DNA of 64,000 nucleotides from NCBI RefSeq assembly GCF_000409775.1, contig NZ_KE332377.1, forward strand, positions 1,212,073 through 1,276,072, in the 5' to 3' direction. Below, piece after piece: positions 63,978 to 64,000 of the stretch. The notes beneath the pieces are model-generated. The model was not told where the DNA came from. It saw only the letters and a program-made list of their open reading frames with translations, and ran no database searches. The DNA is from Litchfieldella anticariensis FP35 = DSM 16096 (GTDB lineage Bacteria > Pseudomonadota > Gammaproteobacteria > Pseudomonadales > Halomonadaceae). The stretch's first letter is position 1, and the number at the start of each line of letters is the position of its first letter. The translations under genes were made by a program, and so were the position numbers.

Positions 63978-64000
63978 ATGCCAAATCTCAAGACACTACT
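63978..64000 (+). CDS. Start of an unidentified gene (partial)
   Basis: ATG with AGAAGG just before it, followed by codons for MPNLKTL, then the window ends. Too short to identify. Location behind a tRNA gene and an AT-rich operator region would suit an integrase or regulator of a mobile element, but this is inference. Confidence 0.4.

Overview
The window reads as a chromosomal segment of a moderately GC-rich gammaproteobacterium, most likely Halomonas or a close relative in the Halomonadaceae. This rests on pseudomonad-like gene order (proA-nadD-rsfS-rlmH-mrdA-rodA-mltB-rlpA-dacC-ybeD-lipB; topA with a DUF6586-like gene; pycA/pycB with a divergent LysR gene; dusB-fis; folE-folX) combined with a PPi-type phosphofructokinase and REP-like and heptamer intergenic repeats. 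No taxon was tested by search; the assignment is inference.

Layout. 1-5.5 kb (minus strand): partial L,D-transpeptidase-like protein, DUF4202 protein, CDF metal transporter, two small conserved proteins and topA. 5.9-7.9 kb: pyk and mgsA, ending in a REP-like doublet. 8-14.8 kb: a PhaC-like DUF3141 protein, two-subunit pyruvate carboxylase and a divergent LysR regulator. 14.8-26.4 kb: lipoate synthesis and the rod-shape/cell-wall gene series. 26.4-32.3 kb: two degenerate GGDEF-like membrane proteins, a DedA-PAP2 fusion, a LysE-type exporter, ubiX and mpl. 32.6-38 kb: PPi-dependent phosphofructokinase, a repeat-rich spacer, a phosphatase-kinase protein with both active sites degraded, inorganic pyrophosphatase and DUF2333. 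38-46.3 kb: dsbD, accBC, prmA, dusB-fis, purH. 46.3-52 kb: ABC exporter, gabD-like dehydrogenase, folX-folE and an exported hypothetical protein.

The accessory highlight is at 52.2-57 kb: a lasso-peptide (RiPP) gene cluster. It holds a B2 leader peptidase, a cyclase of the asparagine-synthetase fold, an RRE (B1) protein and two precursor genes, one too short to be found by simple ORF length. Both precursors share the leader motif SAWVTP, a Thr at -2, a predicted Ser1-Glu9 nine-residue ring and a 26-residue core. Each is preceded by the same promoter and inverted-repeat module. No dedicated exporter or isopeptidase lies beside them; a nucleotidyltransferase-family gene faces the cluster.

57-63.6 kb: srkA, comF and a complete bioBFHCD operon with a promoter/BirA-like operator. 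The window ends with tRNA-Leu(UAG), a pair of inverted-repeat operator candidates in AT-rich DNA and the first codons of another gene, which may be the edge of a mobile island.

Central metabolism in the window clusters around PEP/pyruvate (pyk, mgsA, pyruvate carboxylase) and pyrophosphate (PPi-PFK, ppa). Cell-wall genes (mrdA, rodA, mltB, rlpA, dacC, mpl) are the other main theme. Biotin enzymes (accBC, pycAB) and the biotin pathway are both present.
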